Shown piece after piece: positions 8,384 through 16,918 of a stretch of 54,233 nt of DNA. The DNA is from an uncultured Blautia sp. (lineage in GTDB: Bacteria > Bacillota > Clostridia > Lachnospirales > Lachnospiraceae). The position numbers and the translations under genes are program-made. Below the pieces are notes generated by a model that was not told where the DNA came from, made no database searches, and saw only the letters and a list, made by a program, of their open reading frames with translations. The stretch is from NCBI GenBank assembly GCA_934373235.1, contig CAKROW010000013.1, forward strand, positions 1 to 54,233, in the 5' to 3' direction. Each line of letters starts with the position of its first letter. Within the stretch, counting starts at the first letter, position 1.

Positions 8384-9874
8384 TTATTTGATTTTCAGAA
8401 TTTCTCTTACTGCATCCGGCATATCTTTTGCATCTACCACTCTGTCATGAAGTACCGGAGCAGTACGGATTTCCTCAACAGCTTTCGGTACTGGCACACC
8501 GGAAATCTGTGAGAGTGCATCCACAAGGCCGAAGTCATCAAGGTTCTCATGTCCCTCTGAGATTGCATCCATAACGCTTCTTGTAAACTTGTACGGACTT
8601 GCTGTGGAGGCGATCACAGTTACACTCTGATCATCTGTATCCTGCACATATTTCTTATATACGCCGGCAGCAACTGCAGTATGTGTATCAATCACATAAT
8701 TGCCTGTCTTATAGATTGTGCGGATCGCATCCTCGGTCTCTTTCTCACTGCAGTAATTGCCGTAAAAATCACCAAGCTGCGCCTTCATCTCATCTGTGAT
8801 GGTATACTCGCCGCCTGCACTCAAAGAATTCATAAGCTCTGCACATTTCTCCGGATCCTCCCCTGTAAGACGGTAGATCAGTCTTTCCAGATTACTGGAG
8901 ATCAGTATATCCATGGAAGGAGATGTGGTAAGAATAAAATCGCGCTTTCTGTCATAGGTTCCTGTCCGGAAGAAATCATAGAGAACACGGTTCTCATTGG
9001 ATGCGCAGATCAGTTTGTGAATCGGAAGACCCATCTGCTTTGCATAAAATGCAGCCAGGATATTACCAAAGTTTCCGGTAGGAACTACCACATTGATCTC
9101 CTGGTCCTCTTTGATCTTTCCATTGCGAACCAGAGTCGCATATGCATAAACATAATATACGATCTGCGGAACAAGCCTTCCAATGTTGATGGAGTTTGCA
9201 GAAGAAAACTGGAAACCTGCCCCGTCAAGTTCCGCTGCCATTTCACGGTCATTGAACATTTTCTTGACTGCGGTCTGGGCATCATCAAAATTTCCGGTAA
9301 TACCTACAACATAAGTATTGTTGCCCTTCTGAGTCACCATCTGCTTCTCCTGGATGGGGCTGACACCGTGTTTCGGATAAAATACAATGATTTTGGTTCC
9401 CGGTACATCCGCAAAACCGGCCATAGCTGCCTTGCCTGTATCTCCTGATGTTGCTGTAAGGATCACTATCTCATTCTTTACATTATTCTTCTTCGCAGCA
9501 GTTGTCATAAGATGCGGAAGAATGGAAAGTGCCATGTCCTTAAATGCTATGGTCGCTCCATGGAAGAGCTCCAGGAAATAAACTCCGTCTGCCTCATGAA
9601 GAGGTGCGATCTTTTCTGTATCAAACTTACTGTCGTACGCCTTGCTGATACATGCTTTCAGCTCCTCCTCTGTAAAATCTGTAAGGAAACGGCTCATAAC
9701 CTCGTATGCGGTTTCCTGATAAGACATCTGTGCCAGCTTCTCCATTGGTACATCCAGCTTGGGAATCATATTCGGCACAAACAGACCTCCATCCTCGGAA
9801 AGTCCCTTCAGTATAGCCATAGATGCTGTAACTGCCTGCTCTTTTCCTCTGGTGCTTTTGTATAATACCTGCAT
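8384..9874 (-). CDS. thrC: Threonine synthase
   Basis: A 496-residue PLP enzyme converting O-phosphohomoserine to threonine, of the long ThrC type. The N-terminus VLYKSTRG is typical, the PLP lysine lies in FHGATIAFKDMALS, and the glycine/serine phosphate-binding stretch is ATSGDTGKAA. The ATG at 9874 is preferred because AAGGCGG lies nine bases upstream; the open frame extends to 9958 without a ribosome site. It stands alone between the 6S-like RNA and a hydrolase gene, without hom or thrB nearby. Confidence 0.96.
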   Translation of the reverse strand: MQVLYKSTRGKEQAVTASMAILKGLSEDGGLFVPNMIPKLDVPMEKLAQMSYQETAYEVMSRFLTDFTEEELKACISKAYDSKFDTEKIAPLHEADGVYFLELFHGATIAFKDMALSILPHLMTTAAKKNNVKNEIVILTATSGDTGKAAMAGFADVPGTKIIVFYPKHGVSPIQEKQMVTQKGNNTYVVGITGNFDDAQTAVKKMFNDREMAAELDGAGFQFSSANSINIGRLVPQIVYYVYAYATLVRNGKIKEDQEINVVVPTGNFGNILAAFYAKQMGLPIHKLICASNENRVLYDFFRTGTYDRKRDFILTTSPSMDILISSNLERLIYRLTGEDPEKCAELMNSLSAGGEYTITDEMKAQLGDFYGNYCSEKETEDAIRTIYKTGNYVIDTHTAVAAGVYKKYVQDTDDQSVTVIASTASPYKFTRSVMDAISEGHENLDDFGLVDALSQISGVPVPKAVEEIRTAPVLHDRVVDAKDMPDAVREILKIK

Positions 9875-9986
9875 TGGTGTTCCGCCTTTCTCATATAAAA
9901 ATATTTCGTTTCTTTTTAACGTTATCACATTATAGCATGGAATTACAGAAAATTCCACTTTTTTAACAGAAACATGAATTTGTACG

Positions 9987-10014
9987 AAAAAAGAGCCACC
10001 GAAGTGACTCTCTT
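9987..10014 (-). terminator. Terminator of the SleB-like gene
   Basis: GAGTCAC / GTGGCTC arms with a TTCG loop followed by six T residues on the minus strand, starting a few bases after the gene's stop. Confidence 0.85.
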
Positions 10015-10017
10015 CGT

Positions 10018-10833
10018 TTATTCTTCCGCACTGTCCTTATATGTATAGAACTCGTGAACTCCATATTTAAACAGTTTTTTAAGATCTTTTTCAAACCACT
10101 TGACGTTATGAGCTTCTGCCGCTGATCTCTGAATAAAAAACAGTGCGCCTTCTGAATAATCAACACCTTTCAGTGCCTGCTTCACTGCTTCTTTTGTTTC
10201 TTCAGAAACCGTAACTTCATTGATTCTTCCATCATAGGTTGGGGAAAACTGAGGAACTCCATCTGAGTTATCCCACACAACTTCTGTTACTGTATCGGGA
10301 AATCCCTCTGTTTTTACACGGTTCATAATAACATTCGCCACAAGAACACGGCCCTTGACATCTTCACTTCCGGCTTCTGCTTCCACAATGCGCAAAAGTG
10401 TATCGTAATCCTCATCGGACATCAGCTTGGGATTCTCTGCCAGCATGATGGATTTTGCATCCAGCTCATCCACTTTACTTTCCACCGAAGAGCTTACATT
10501 AAGATCTGCTGTGCCATCCTCCACTTTCCTGACTCTCTGCCCTACGATCACCTGCTCGCAGGAGGAACCAATTCTTGTAACTGTACTTCCTGAATATGGG
10601 GTATCCGATACTCCGGAAACTACCCCCGCAATTCCTGTAGGTACCACGGTCCCCTCTGCACTCACTGCTCCATCAGATAAAGCTGTGCCGGAATCCGCTG
10701 CCGCATAAACCCTGCTGTCACTTCCATTCCCTGCCAGCCAGGATCCGGCTGGCAGCATTGCCGCCAGAACTGCACAAACAGTAAGTACCAGAAAACCGCG
10801 CAGGGAATCTCCTTTTGTTTTCTCTTTTTTCAT
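10018..10833 (-). CDS. Exported cell-wall hydrolase, SleB/CwlJ-like (Hydrolase_2 domain)
   Basis: A 271-residue protein with an N-terminal membrane anchor or signal (SLRGFLVLTVCAVLAAMLPAG), a low-complexity linker, and a C-terminal domain from about residue 140 with LLRIVEAEAGSEDVKGRV and VANVIMNRVKTEGFP. This is the SleB/CwlJ-type fold found in spore cortex-lytic and vegetative peptidoglycan hydrolases; the Glu in VEAEA is the expected catalytic residue. The ATG at 10833 has AAGGA nine bases upstream. It is monocistronic. A perfect sigma-A promoter and a WalR-like box lie upstream, so wall-stress control is plausible. Whether it acts in germination or growth cannot be told. Confidence 0.85.
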   Translation of the reverse strand: MKKEKTKGDSLRGFLVLTVCAVLAAMLPAGSWLAGNGSDSRVYAAADSGTALSDGAVSAEGTVVPTGIAGVVSGVSDTPYSGSTVTRIGSSCEQVIVGQRVRKVEDGTADLNVSSSVESKVDELDAKSIMLAENPKLMSDEDYDTLLRIVEAEAGSEDVKGRVLVANVIMNRVKTEGFPDTVTEVVWDNSDGVPQFSPTYDGRINEVTVSEETKEAVKQALKGVDYSEGALFFIQRSAAEAHNVKWFEKDLKKLFKYGVHEFYTYKDSAEE

Positions 10834-10923
10834 AAATATCATTCCTTGCGTTTTATTAGCTTTAACTGCGGATTTATCCACAGTCAGCTTTTGTTACAGT
10901 TTATTGTCTGTGTCTGCATTTTC

Positions 10924-10940
10924 TGTAACATTTCTGTAAT
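10924..10940. promoter_or_regulatory. WalR-like (YycF) binding box
   Basis: TGTAAC-ATTTC-TGTAAT on the plus strand matches the WalR consensus TGTWAH-N5-TGTWAH exactly. It covers roughly +4 to +20 of the minus-strand hydrolase promoter, a position from which WalR usually represses. The assignment rests on the known Bacillus and Staphylococcus consensus. Confidence 0.5.
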
Positions 10941-10950
10941 GTATGAGAAA

Positions 10951-10979
10951 ATTATATTTAATATTGTCCCATATGTCAA
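10951..10979 (-). promoter_or_regulatory. Consensus promoter of the SleB-like gene
   Basis: TTGACA (10974-10979), 17 bases, TATAAT (10951-10956) on the minus strand: a perfect sigma-A promoter. A second possible promoter, TTGACC-18-TATAAT, lies farther upstream (11039-11068). Confidence 0.8.
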
Positions 10980-11120
10980 GTATTTTTGTGTTTTTGCCAC
11001 GCTTAATCCCGTTATAAGCAAAGATCTTCTGTTTCTGAATTATAATACACTTCCCCGGATACGGTCAATTTTTTTCGTCCGACGGAAAATGACCTGTATT
11101 TATCTCCTGCGCCAAAAAGC

Positions 11121-11168
11121 AAAAAAGAGACAGTCCAAAGCACACGATTCCTCCGGACCATCTCTTTT
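11121..11168 (-). terminator. Terminator of leuA
   Basis: AGAGATGGTCC pairs with GGACTGTCTCT across a loop, followed by six T residues on the minus strand, about 30 bases after the leuA stop. Confidence 0.85.
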
Positions 11169-11199
11169 CCGCCATAGATTGCACAGGATTTTTATATTT

Positions 11200-12855
11200 T
11201 TATCGGTTGTTAATAGCTGTTACCAGCGCATCAATGGAAGCACGGATAATATCCGAGTCAACACCGGCGCCCCATGCCAGAGTACCGTCAGGTTTACGAA
11301 TTCCCACATAAGCGATAGCCTTGGAAGTTGAACTCTGCTCCAGTGCATGCTCCTGATAGGTCTCCAGTGTATATTTCAGCTCGTAAGCTTTTTTCAGTGC
11401 ATTGCTGACTGCATCCAGACGTCCGTTTCCAACTGCTTCTGTAACAATGGTCTTTCCACGGAAAGTAGATGTAACCTGTGTTGTGATGCCGCCATCCTTC
11501 TGCTGGAAATGAACTTCATTGATACTGTAAGGCTCAACCACATTTTCAAATGTGGATTTAAAGAGGCCAAAGATCTCATCCGGATGAAGCTCTTTATGCT
11601 TATGGTCAGAAACAGCTTTAGCTGCGTAGCCCATTGCCTCACGCATCTTAGGCGGCAGGTTCAGACCGAACTTTGTCTCCAAAATATAACCTACGCCACC
11701 CTTTCCGGACTGGCTGTTGATACGGATAACATCTGCATCGTAGTTTCTTCCAACATCTGTGGGATCAATTGGAAGATACGGAACAGTCCAGTGTGCAAGA
11801 TCACTGGATTCTCTCCAGTGCATACCCTTTGCAATGGCATCCTGATGAGATCCTGAAAATGCAGCAAATACAAGAGCACCACTGTACGGGCTTCTCTCAT
11901 AAACCTGCATACCTGTACATTTCTCATAAACTTCACAGATGTGTGGCATATCAGAAAAATCAAGTTCAGGATCAACGCCCTGAGAATACATATTCATACC
12001 CAGAGTAACAATATCCACATTACCGGTACGCTCACCGTTTCCAAAAAGCGTTCCTTCAATTCGGTCTGCTCCTGCCAGAAGTCCCATCTCTGAATCTGCC
12101 ACGCCGCATCCGCGGTCATTGTGAGGATGGAGGGAAACCACAACGTTTTCACGGTATTTCAGGTTATCACACATATATTCTACCTGGCTTGCATATACAT
12201 GAGGCATGGAATGTTCAACTGTAACAGGAAGATTGATGATCGCCTTGTTGTCTGCTGTCGGCTGCCATACATCCAGAACTGCATTGCACACTTCAAGTGC
12301 ATATTCCGGCTCGGTTCCTGTAAAACTCTCCGGACTGTATTCAAACTGGAAGTTTCCCTCTGTCTCATCTGCCAGCTTTTTAAGAAGAGCAGCACCGTCC
12401 ACAGCAATCTTTAAGATCTCTTCTTTTGATTTCTTAAATACCTGTTCTCTCTGAGATACAGATGTAGAATTATATACATGAACAATTGCTTTAGGAGCAC
12501 CTTTTACAGCCTCAAAAGTTTTACGGATAATGTGCTCTCTTGCCTGCGTAAGTACCTGGATAGTTACATCTTTCGGAATCAGATTCTGCTCGATCAGAGT
12601 ACGGAGAAACTCATACTCAGTCTCAGAAGCAGCAGGAAATCCGACTTCAATCTCTTTAAAACCGATTTTTACAAGAAGCTTGAAAAATTCAATCTTCTGT
12701 TCCAAACTCATCGGAATCACAAGCGCCTGGTTTCCGTCACGAAGGTCTACAGAGCACCAGATCGGAGCTTTCTCCACATATTCCTTCTCTGCCCATTTCA
12801 TACATTTTACAGGCGGCATGTAATACTGACGTTTGTACTTAGATGGTGTCATCAT
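11200..12855 (-). CDS. leuA: 2-isopropylmalate synthase
   Basis: A 551-residue enzyme of the long LeuA type (LeuA2). It condenses acetyl-CoA with 2-oxoisovalerate in the first committed step of leucine synthesis. Seen: the catalytic SVDLRDGNQAL, the metal-binding SLHPHNDRG, and a C-terminal regulatory domain (from about residue 420) that senses leucine in the family. The ATGATG at 12855 follows GGAGG at eight bases and is chosen over ATG 12870 and over the frame-open region to 12996, which is T-box. It is a single-gene unit: no leuBCD lies downstream. Confidence 0.95.
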   Translation of the reverse strand: MMTPSKYKRQYYMPPVKCMKWAEKEYVEKAPIWCSVDLRDGNQALVIPMSLEQKIEFFKLLVKIGFKEIEVGFPAASETEYEFLRTLIEQNLIPKDVTIQVLTQAREHIIRKTFEAVKGAPKAIVHVYNSTSVSQREQVFKKSKEEILKIAVDGAALLKKLADETEGNFQFEYSPESFTGTEPEYALEVCNAVLDVWQPTADNKAIINLPVTVEHSMPHVYASQVEYMCDNLKYRENVVVSLHPHNDRGCGVADSEMGLLAGADRIEGTLFGNGERTGNVDIVTLGMNMYSQGVDPELDFSDMPHICEVYEKCTGMQVYERSPYSGALVFAAFSGSHQDAIAKGMHWRESSDLAHWTVPYLPIDPTDVGRNYDADVIRINSQSGKGGVGYILETKFGLNLPPKMREAMGYAAKAVSDHKHKELHPDEIFGLFKSTFENVVEPYSINEVHFQQKDGGITTQVTSTFRGKTIVTEAVGNGRLDAVSNALKKAYELKYTLETYQEHALEQSSTSKAIAYVGIRKPDGTLAWGAGVDSDIIRASIDALVTAINNR

Positions 12856-12901
12856 TTGGTTTTCCTCCATTTTCCTGTTATTGTTTTCAATATTCTTTTG
12901 C

Positions 12902-13205
12902 AAAAAAAAATCTTCCGACTCTGCATCAATATGCAAGAGACGAAAGACATCTGGTGTCCTACGCGGTACCACTCTTATTTCATGAATAAAATCCATACAC
13001 TTAACAGATACGGAATGTTACACATCCTTATATCCTCTCCCGGTAACGGTGGACACCGTCTGTATCTACTCTTCCCCTGGGGGAATTTCGGACAGATGCT
13101 CAGAGGCGAGTTCCACAAATCCCATCCACTGTTTCTCACCGGCCAACAGTTCTCTGTGCTCCGTTTATTGTGTACTATTCCTCGTCATAGCATTTCTCTT
13201 ATGCT
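12902..13205 (-). promoter_or_regulatory. T-box leader ahead of leuA, with terminator
   Basis: Minus strand: the T-box sequence AGTGGTACCGCGT (12961-12973) and a terminator (12902-12947) with CTCTTGCAT / ATGCAGAG arms and eight or more T residues. The long upstream part (about 13000-13200) is rich in stems as expected for Stem I. Leucine specificity is inferred from leuA; the specifier codon was not resolved. Confidence 0.92.
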
Positions 13206-13211
13206 GAAACT

Positions 13212-13246
13212 GGTATAAGGGTATCACGTTTGAGCAGATTTGTCAA
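13212..13246 (-). promoter_or_regulatory. Likely promoter of the leuA T-box transcript
   Basis: TTGACA at 13241-13246 on the minus strand; the best -10 at 17 bases is TACCCT (13218-13223), with TATACC farther downstream (13212-13217). The -35 contains the TGA stop of the preceding gene. Confidence 0.45.
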
Positions 13247-13695
13247 TGAAAATCCTTATGAAATCTGTCGCATTGAAATCTGCCGCATTCAGCCTTCTCC
13301 GGAATTCTGATCAGTCCAAATTTGTAAAATATAGGATATATGTAAGAAACACCACGGATATCCCCCATTCCTTTTGGACGCATTATCAAGGGCCTGTTCT
13401 CAGCAAAATCCTGACCATTCTGCATTTTCACCACATTTTCAAATGCCAGACATACAGAACTCCATGCAAGGCTTTTGCTGTGTTCCCTTCTGTCGATCCA
13501 CAGCTCCTTCGTAGGCTGACCATTTCGTCCTGTTTTTAACTTATAAGAAAAAGGCAGTCCTGAAACTGTGTAAAAAGGATATCCCTGGAATCCAATGATA
13601 CAGTCCCAGAGATGTTTTTCATCAGGATGACGCAGCAAATCCCGGATAAGTTCATCCGGCAACATATCCCCACAGGAAAGTTCATCATTCTTCAT
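13243..13695 (-). CDS. Hypothetical protein of 150 residues
   Basis: No family is recognised. The protein is soluble, with no signal or membrane segment. It opens with MKNDELSCGDMLPDELIRDL, has a central aromatic stretch (GYPFYTVSGLPFSYKLK) and a WIDRREHSKSLAWSSV segment. The C-terminus is rich in Arg, Lys and His. It has a plausible ribosome site (GAGGTAAAGG before the ATG) and continuous coding-like composition. Its stop codon is inside the leuA T-box promoter. Function unknown. Confidence 0.65.
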   Translation of the reverse strand: MKNDELSCGDMLPDELIRDLLRHPDEKHLWDCIIGFQGYPFYTVSGLPFSYKLKTGRNGQPTKELWIDRREHSKSLAWSSVCLAFENVVKMQNGQDFAENRPLIMRPKGMGDIRGVSYIYPIFYKFGLIRIPEKAECGRFQCDRFHKDFH

Positions 13696-13868
13696 TAACC
13701 TTTACCTCAAAAATAATCTTTTTCTGCCAATGTCCTAATTTTATCATTTACCGTCATAAATGGCAAGGTCTGTATATATCTGATAAATGCCCTTTCAAAA
13801 TATAAAGTGTTTTCTTTTCTTTCACATTTTTTTCATTTTCGTTTCACAGAACGTACACACTTTTTCGC

Positions 13869-13965
13869 TATATTATTTATTGTAGATAAGAGCTACAAAA
13901 CCAAAAACTTTTTTCTTTTTCATACTGCCGGGAGTGATACAATGTCCTCCCGGCCTCCTTCCTTT
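13869..13965 (+). ncRNA. Possible small structured RNA
   Basis: TATATT (13869-13874) is followed by a TTGTAG/CTACAA hairpin (about 13880-13898) and then by a perfect eight-base-pair GCCGGGAG/CTCCCGGC hairpin before a T-rich stretch. This is the layout of a short RNA with an intrinsic terminator. No good -35 box is visible, so the call is weak. The rest of 13696-14051 is AT-rich DNA in which nothing else is recognised. Confidence 0.25.
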
Positions 13966-14051
13966 TTACGGGAATTTTTCTCCAGCTCAAACATATTTTT
14001 ACAATCCATTGCCTTTTTCTTTAGTCAGCAAATGTTATATTTATATATTTT

Positions 14052-14068
14052 TAGAGTTTATAACTCTA
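14052..14068. promoter_or_regulatory. Candidate operator of the Xre-type regulator
   Basis: A perfect inverted repeat, TAGAGTT-TAT-AACTCTA, lies 61 bases before the ATG of the small Xre protein. Auto-regulation through such a site is common in the family; here it is inference. Confidence 0.4.
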
Positions 14069-14129
14069 ATTCTTAATAGCGTTTATTCCTCTAGGATAAA
14101 ATAATAAAAAATATCCCGGAGGTGTCTCT

Positions 14130-14357
14130 ATGAATTATCTTGTCCGAATCCGTAACCTTCGGGAAGATCATGATTATACCCAGGCTTATATAGCCTCTCT
14201 CCTGAATGTCGGACAGAGAACATACGCAGATTATGAACTTGGCAAAACCCGTATTCCTCTGGATTCCATGATAAAGCTGGCCAAATTATACAATGTAGAT
14301 ATGAACTATATCTGCGCTCTTACTGACTGCAAAAATACTTTCCCTGTAAGAAAATAA
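14130..14357 (+). CDS. Small Xre-family helix-turn-helix protein
   Basis: A 75-residue protein that is almost only an HTH domain: IRNLREDHDYTQAYIASLLNVGQRTYADYELGK covers helices 1-4, with the usual IPLDSMIKLAKLYNVDMNYI ending. It follows CCGGAGG at a good distance. Such single-domain Xre proteins act as DNA-binding repressors. No partner toxin or phage gene is adjacent, so it is a lone regulator, possibly controlling itself through the inverted repeat upstream. Confidence 0.85.
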   Translation: MNYLVRIRNLREDHDYTQAYIASLLNVGQRTYADYELGKTRIPLDSMIKLAKLYNVDMNYICALTDCKNTFPVRK

Positions 14358-14462
14358 GAAGATCATCCTGCTATCACCCACACAGGTACTGACATGGCAA
14401 CATTATTTCCACGATCACTCATACTTCAAAAAATTCTCGATGAATGGTGACTTTAGTACAAA

Positions 14463-14495
14463 CAAAAGCCTCCCGGACTAATTCCCGAGAGGCCT
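14463..14495. terminator. Hairpin, probable bidirectional terminator
   Basis: GCCTCCCGG / CCCGAGAGGC arms with a short loop and T residues on the minus side (TTTTGTTT). It could end transcripts from either the Xre gene or tRNA-Pro. Apart from it nothing is recognised in 14358-14704. Confidence 0.55.
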
Positions 14496-14704
14496 TCATA
14501 CTGTTCATAGTCAGGCAGATATTTACAATCATTCCACATTCCCAAGCACCTTGGTACCAGAATATATAATGCAAGCCAAAATGAGAAATCAAAGGATCCG
14601 GATCAAAAGCAAAAAAGGCTCATGACCTGTCTATAAACTGTACCGCTACAGCCTTAACCTATCATGTGCCTACCTCTGGAAAACCTTGATCATTCATGCT
14701 ATAA

Positions 14705-14778
14705 TCGGGGCAACAGGATTTGAACCTGCGACCTCACGGCCCCCAGCCGTGCGCGCTACCAAGCTACGCCATACCCCG
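14705..14778 (-). tRNA. tRNA-Pro (anticodon GGG)
   Basis: The cloverleaf is readable on the minus strand: acceptor CGGGGTA / TGCCCCG, D-arm with AGCTTGGTAGC, anticodon stem CACGG/CCGTG around loop CTGGGGG (anticodon GGG), and T-arm with GTTCAAATC. The discriminator base is A and CCA is not encoded. Coordinates include the discriminator. Confidence 0.95.
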
Positions 14779-14789
14779 CAACAAAAAAT

Positions 14790-14818
14790 ATTATATCAGA
14801 TTACCTATTAAAAAGCAA
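14790..14818 (-). promoter_or_regulatory. Promoter of tRNA-Pro
   Basis: TTGCTT (14813-14818), 17 bases, TATAAT (14790-14795) on the minus strand. It lies back to back with the start of the LysR gene. Confidence 0.75.
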
Positions 14819-14844
14819 CTACTTTTTTTATTATTGGAGATTTT

Positions 14845-15720
14845 ATGCAGGAAAATTTATCACTTTATCATATATTTTACACTGTAGCACGGACAGGCAG
14901 TATTTCCCACAGTGCCAAAGAACTTTATATCAGTCAGCCGGCCATCAGCAAAGCTGTTCAAAAACTGGAACATAATCTGGATACAGTACTTTTCAAACGT
15001 AATTCCAGAGGAGTCACACTAACACCTGACGGTGAGATACTTTATAAAAAAGTCCGGGATGCCCTTTTTCTTCTGGAAGAAGGTGAAAATCTGATTCATC
15101 ATAACCAGTCCCGGAATTTTCCCAAACTTCGTCTGGGAGCAAGCTCCACTTTAAGCAAATATGTACTTCTCTCCCATCTCAAAAAATATATTGCAGATTT
15201 TCCACAGGTACGCATCACCATTACATGTCAGCCTACCTATCAGACTCTGCAGCTTCTTGATGAAAACAAAATTGATCTGGGACTTATCGGCCGTCCTCAG
15301 AAAATACATGGCTGTTATTTTCATCCCATCCTGAAAATACAGGATACTTTTGTATGTACCAGACAATACCTGAAAAACCTTGAAAAACTTTATCCCGGAG
15401 AATCCATCCTGCAGACCGGAACTTTTATGATGCTGGACGAAAATAATATCACACGGCAGTCTGTCAACGCGCAGCTTCGGGAACATCACCTGGAACTTGG
15501 ACATATTCTGGAAGTAACCTCAATGGATCTTCTGATACAGTTCGCAAGGATCGGACTGGGAATTGCCTGTGTAATCCGGGAATTTGTAAAAGATGAACTT
15601 TCAGATGGTTCACTTATAGAAGTTCCCATGGAATTTCTGTTTCCTCACCGCGAAATCGGATTTGTATGCCGAAAAAAAGAACTGGATAATCCTCTTTTTT
15701 CGCCTTTTCTTTCTATATGA
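14845..15720 (+). CDS. LysR-type transcriptional regulator
   Basis: A 291-residue LTTR. An N-terminal winged HTH (about 1-60: LYHIFYTVARTGSISHSAKELYISQPAISKAVQKLE) is followed by a periplasmic-binding-like effector domain (about 90-290). It lies tail to tail with ilvC and shares a bidirectional terminator with it, so it is not the usual divergent IlvY arrangement; a link to branched-chain amino acids is only a guess. Target and effector unknown. Confidence 0.92.
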   Translation: MQENLSLYHIFYTVARTGSISHSAKELYISQPAISKAVQKLEHNLDTVLFKRNSRGVTLTPDGEILYKKVRDALFLLEEGENLIHHNQSRNFPKLRLGASSTLSKYVLLSHLKKYIADFPQVRITITCQPTYQTLQLLDENKIDLGLIGRPQKIHGCYFHPILKIQDTFVCTRQYLKNLEKLYPGESILQTGTFMMLDENNITRQSVNAQLREHHLELGHILEVTSMDLLIQFARIGLGIACVIREFVKDELSDGSLIEVPMEFLFPHREIGFVCRKKELDNPLFSPFLSI

Positions 15721-15751
15721 TCCTATTCTTCTGTTTCCTCATAAATCGCAC

Positions 15752-15786
15752 AAAAAATCCCGTCTGATATACTCAGACGGGATTTC
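15752..15786. terminator. Bidirectional terminator between lysR and ilvC
   Basis: A perfect AAATCCCGTCTGA / TCAGACGGGATTT stem with a five-base loop, with a T-run on the minus strand and Ts on the plus strand. Confidence 0.9.
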
Positions 15787-15798
15787 AAATATTTCTGA

Positions 15799-16818
15799 TT
15801 AGTTATTGATAAGTTTATCCTCACCATTCCAACTGTAAAGTTTACGAATCTCCTCGCCAACTTTCTCAGACTGATGCTCAGAAGCTAATTTTCTCATAGC
15901 CTTGAAGTGAACCTGTGCACCTGCATCGGACATGTCAAGTAAAAACTCTTTTGCGAATGTACCATCCTGGATATCAGAAAGGATCTTCTTCATGGCTTTC
16001 TTTGTATCCTCTGTGATGATCTTCGGTCCTGTGATGTAATCACCATACTCAGCAGTGTTGGAGATAGAATATCTCATTCCGGCAAATCCTGACTGATAGA
16101 TCAGATCAACGATCAGTTTCATCTCATGGATACACTCGAAGTATGCGTTTCTCGGATCATAACCAGCCTCAACAAGTGTCTCAAAACCAGCCTGCATAAG
16201 TGCGCAGACACCACCGCAAAGTACAGCCTGCTCACCGAAAAGGTCTGTCTCTGTCTCTGTACGGAATGTTGTCTCAAGAACACCAGCTCTTGCTCCACCG
16301 ATTCCAAGTGCATATGCAAGTGCGATATCCTGAGCTTTACCTGTAGCATCCTGCTCTACAGCGATCAGACAAGGAACACCTTTACCAGCCTGATACTCGC
16401 TTCTTACTGTATGTCCCGGTCCCTTAGGAGCGATCATTGTAACATCAACAAATGCCGGTGGTTTGATGCATCCGAAATGAATGTTGAAACCATGAGCAAA
16501 CATAAGCATATTACCTTCCTCAAGGTTTGGCTCGATGTCATTCTTGTAAAGTGCAGCCTGTTTCTCATCGTTGATCAGGATCATGATGATATCTGCTTTT
16601 TTTGCTGCCTCAGCAGATGTATATACCTCGAAGCCCTGCTCCTCAGCTTTTTTCCAGGATTTGCTTCCCTTGTAAAGACCGATGATTACATGGCATCCGG
16701 ATTCTTTAAGGTTCAGTGCATGTGCATGTCCCTGGCTTCCGTATCCAATAATCGCAATTGTCTTACCATCCAATAATCCAAGATTACAGTCTTCCTGGTA
16801 AAAAATCTTATTTGCCAT
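15799..16818 (-). CDS. ilvC: Ketol-acid reductoisomerase
   Basis: A 339-residue class I enzyme that isomerises and reduces acetolactate or acetohydroxybutyrate in valine and isoleucine synthesis. The Rossmann loop is GYGSQGHAHALNLKESG, and the knotted C-terminal domain (from about 185) holds the metal-binding EQAVLCGG and FECIHEMKLIVDLI motifs. It lies about 100 bases after ilvN and is probably transcribed with it; the catalytic acetolactate synthase subunit gene ilvB is not in the window. Confidence 0.97.
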   Translation of the reverse strand: MANKIFYQEDCNLGLLDGKTIAIIGYGSQGHAHALNLKESGCHVIIGLYKGSKSWKKAEEQGFEVYTSAEAAKKADIIMILINDEKQAALYKNDIEPNLEEGNMLMFAHGFNIHFGCIKPPAFVDVTMIAPKGPGHTVRSEYQAGKGVPCLIAVEQDATGKAQDIALAYALGIGGARAGVLETTFRTETETDLFGEQAVLCGGVCALMQAGFETLVEAGYDPRNAYFECIHEMKLIVDLIYQSGFAGMRYSISNTAEYGDYITGPKIITEDTKKAMKKILSDIQDGTFAKEFLLDMSDAGAQVHFKAMRKLASEHQSEKVGEEIRKLYSWNGEDKLINN

Positions 16819-16918
16819 TTTTGTTTCCTCCTCTGATGTTATCCAACATCTTCTTCATTAAATATTTATCGTTAAGAAAGCTTACCGCTTTCCTAGCAAA
16901 CTTAGTTATGTATTTTTC

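Noticed and set aside
12870..12996. N-terminal extension of LeuA
   Set aside because: This DNA is T-box and terminator; a GGAGG supports the start at 12855.
13807..14076. 89-residue Phe/Ser-rich frame
   Set aside because: Low complexity in AT-rich DNA, crosses the GC-rich hairpin, no ribosome site.
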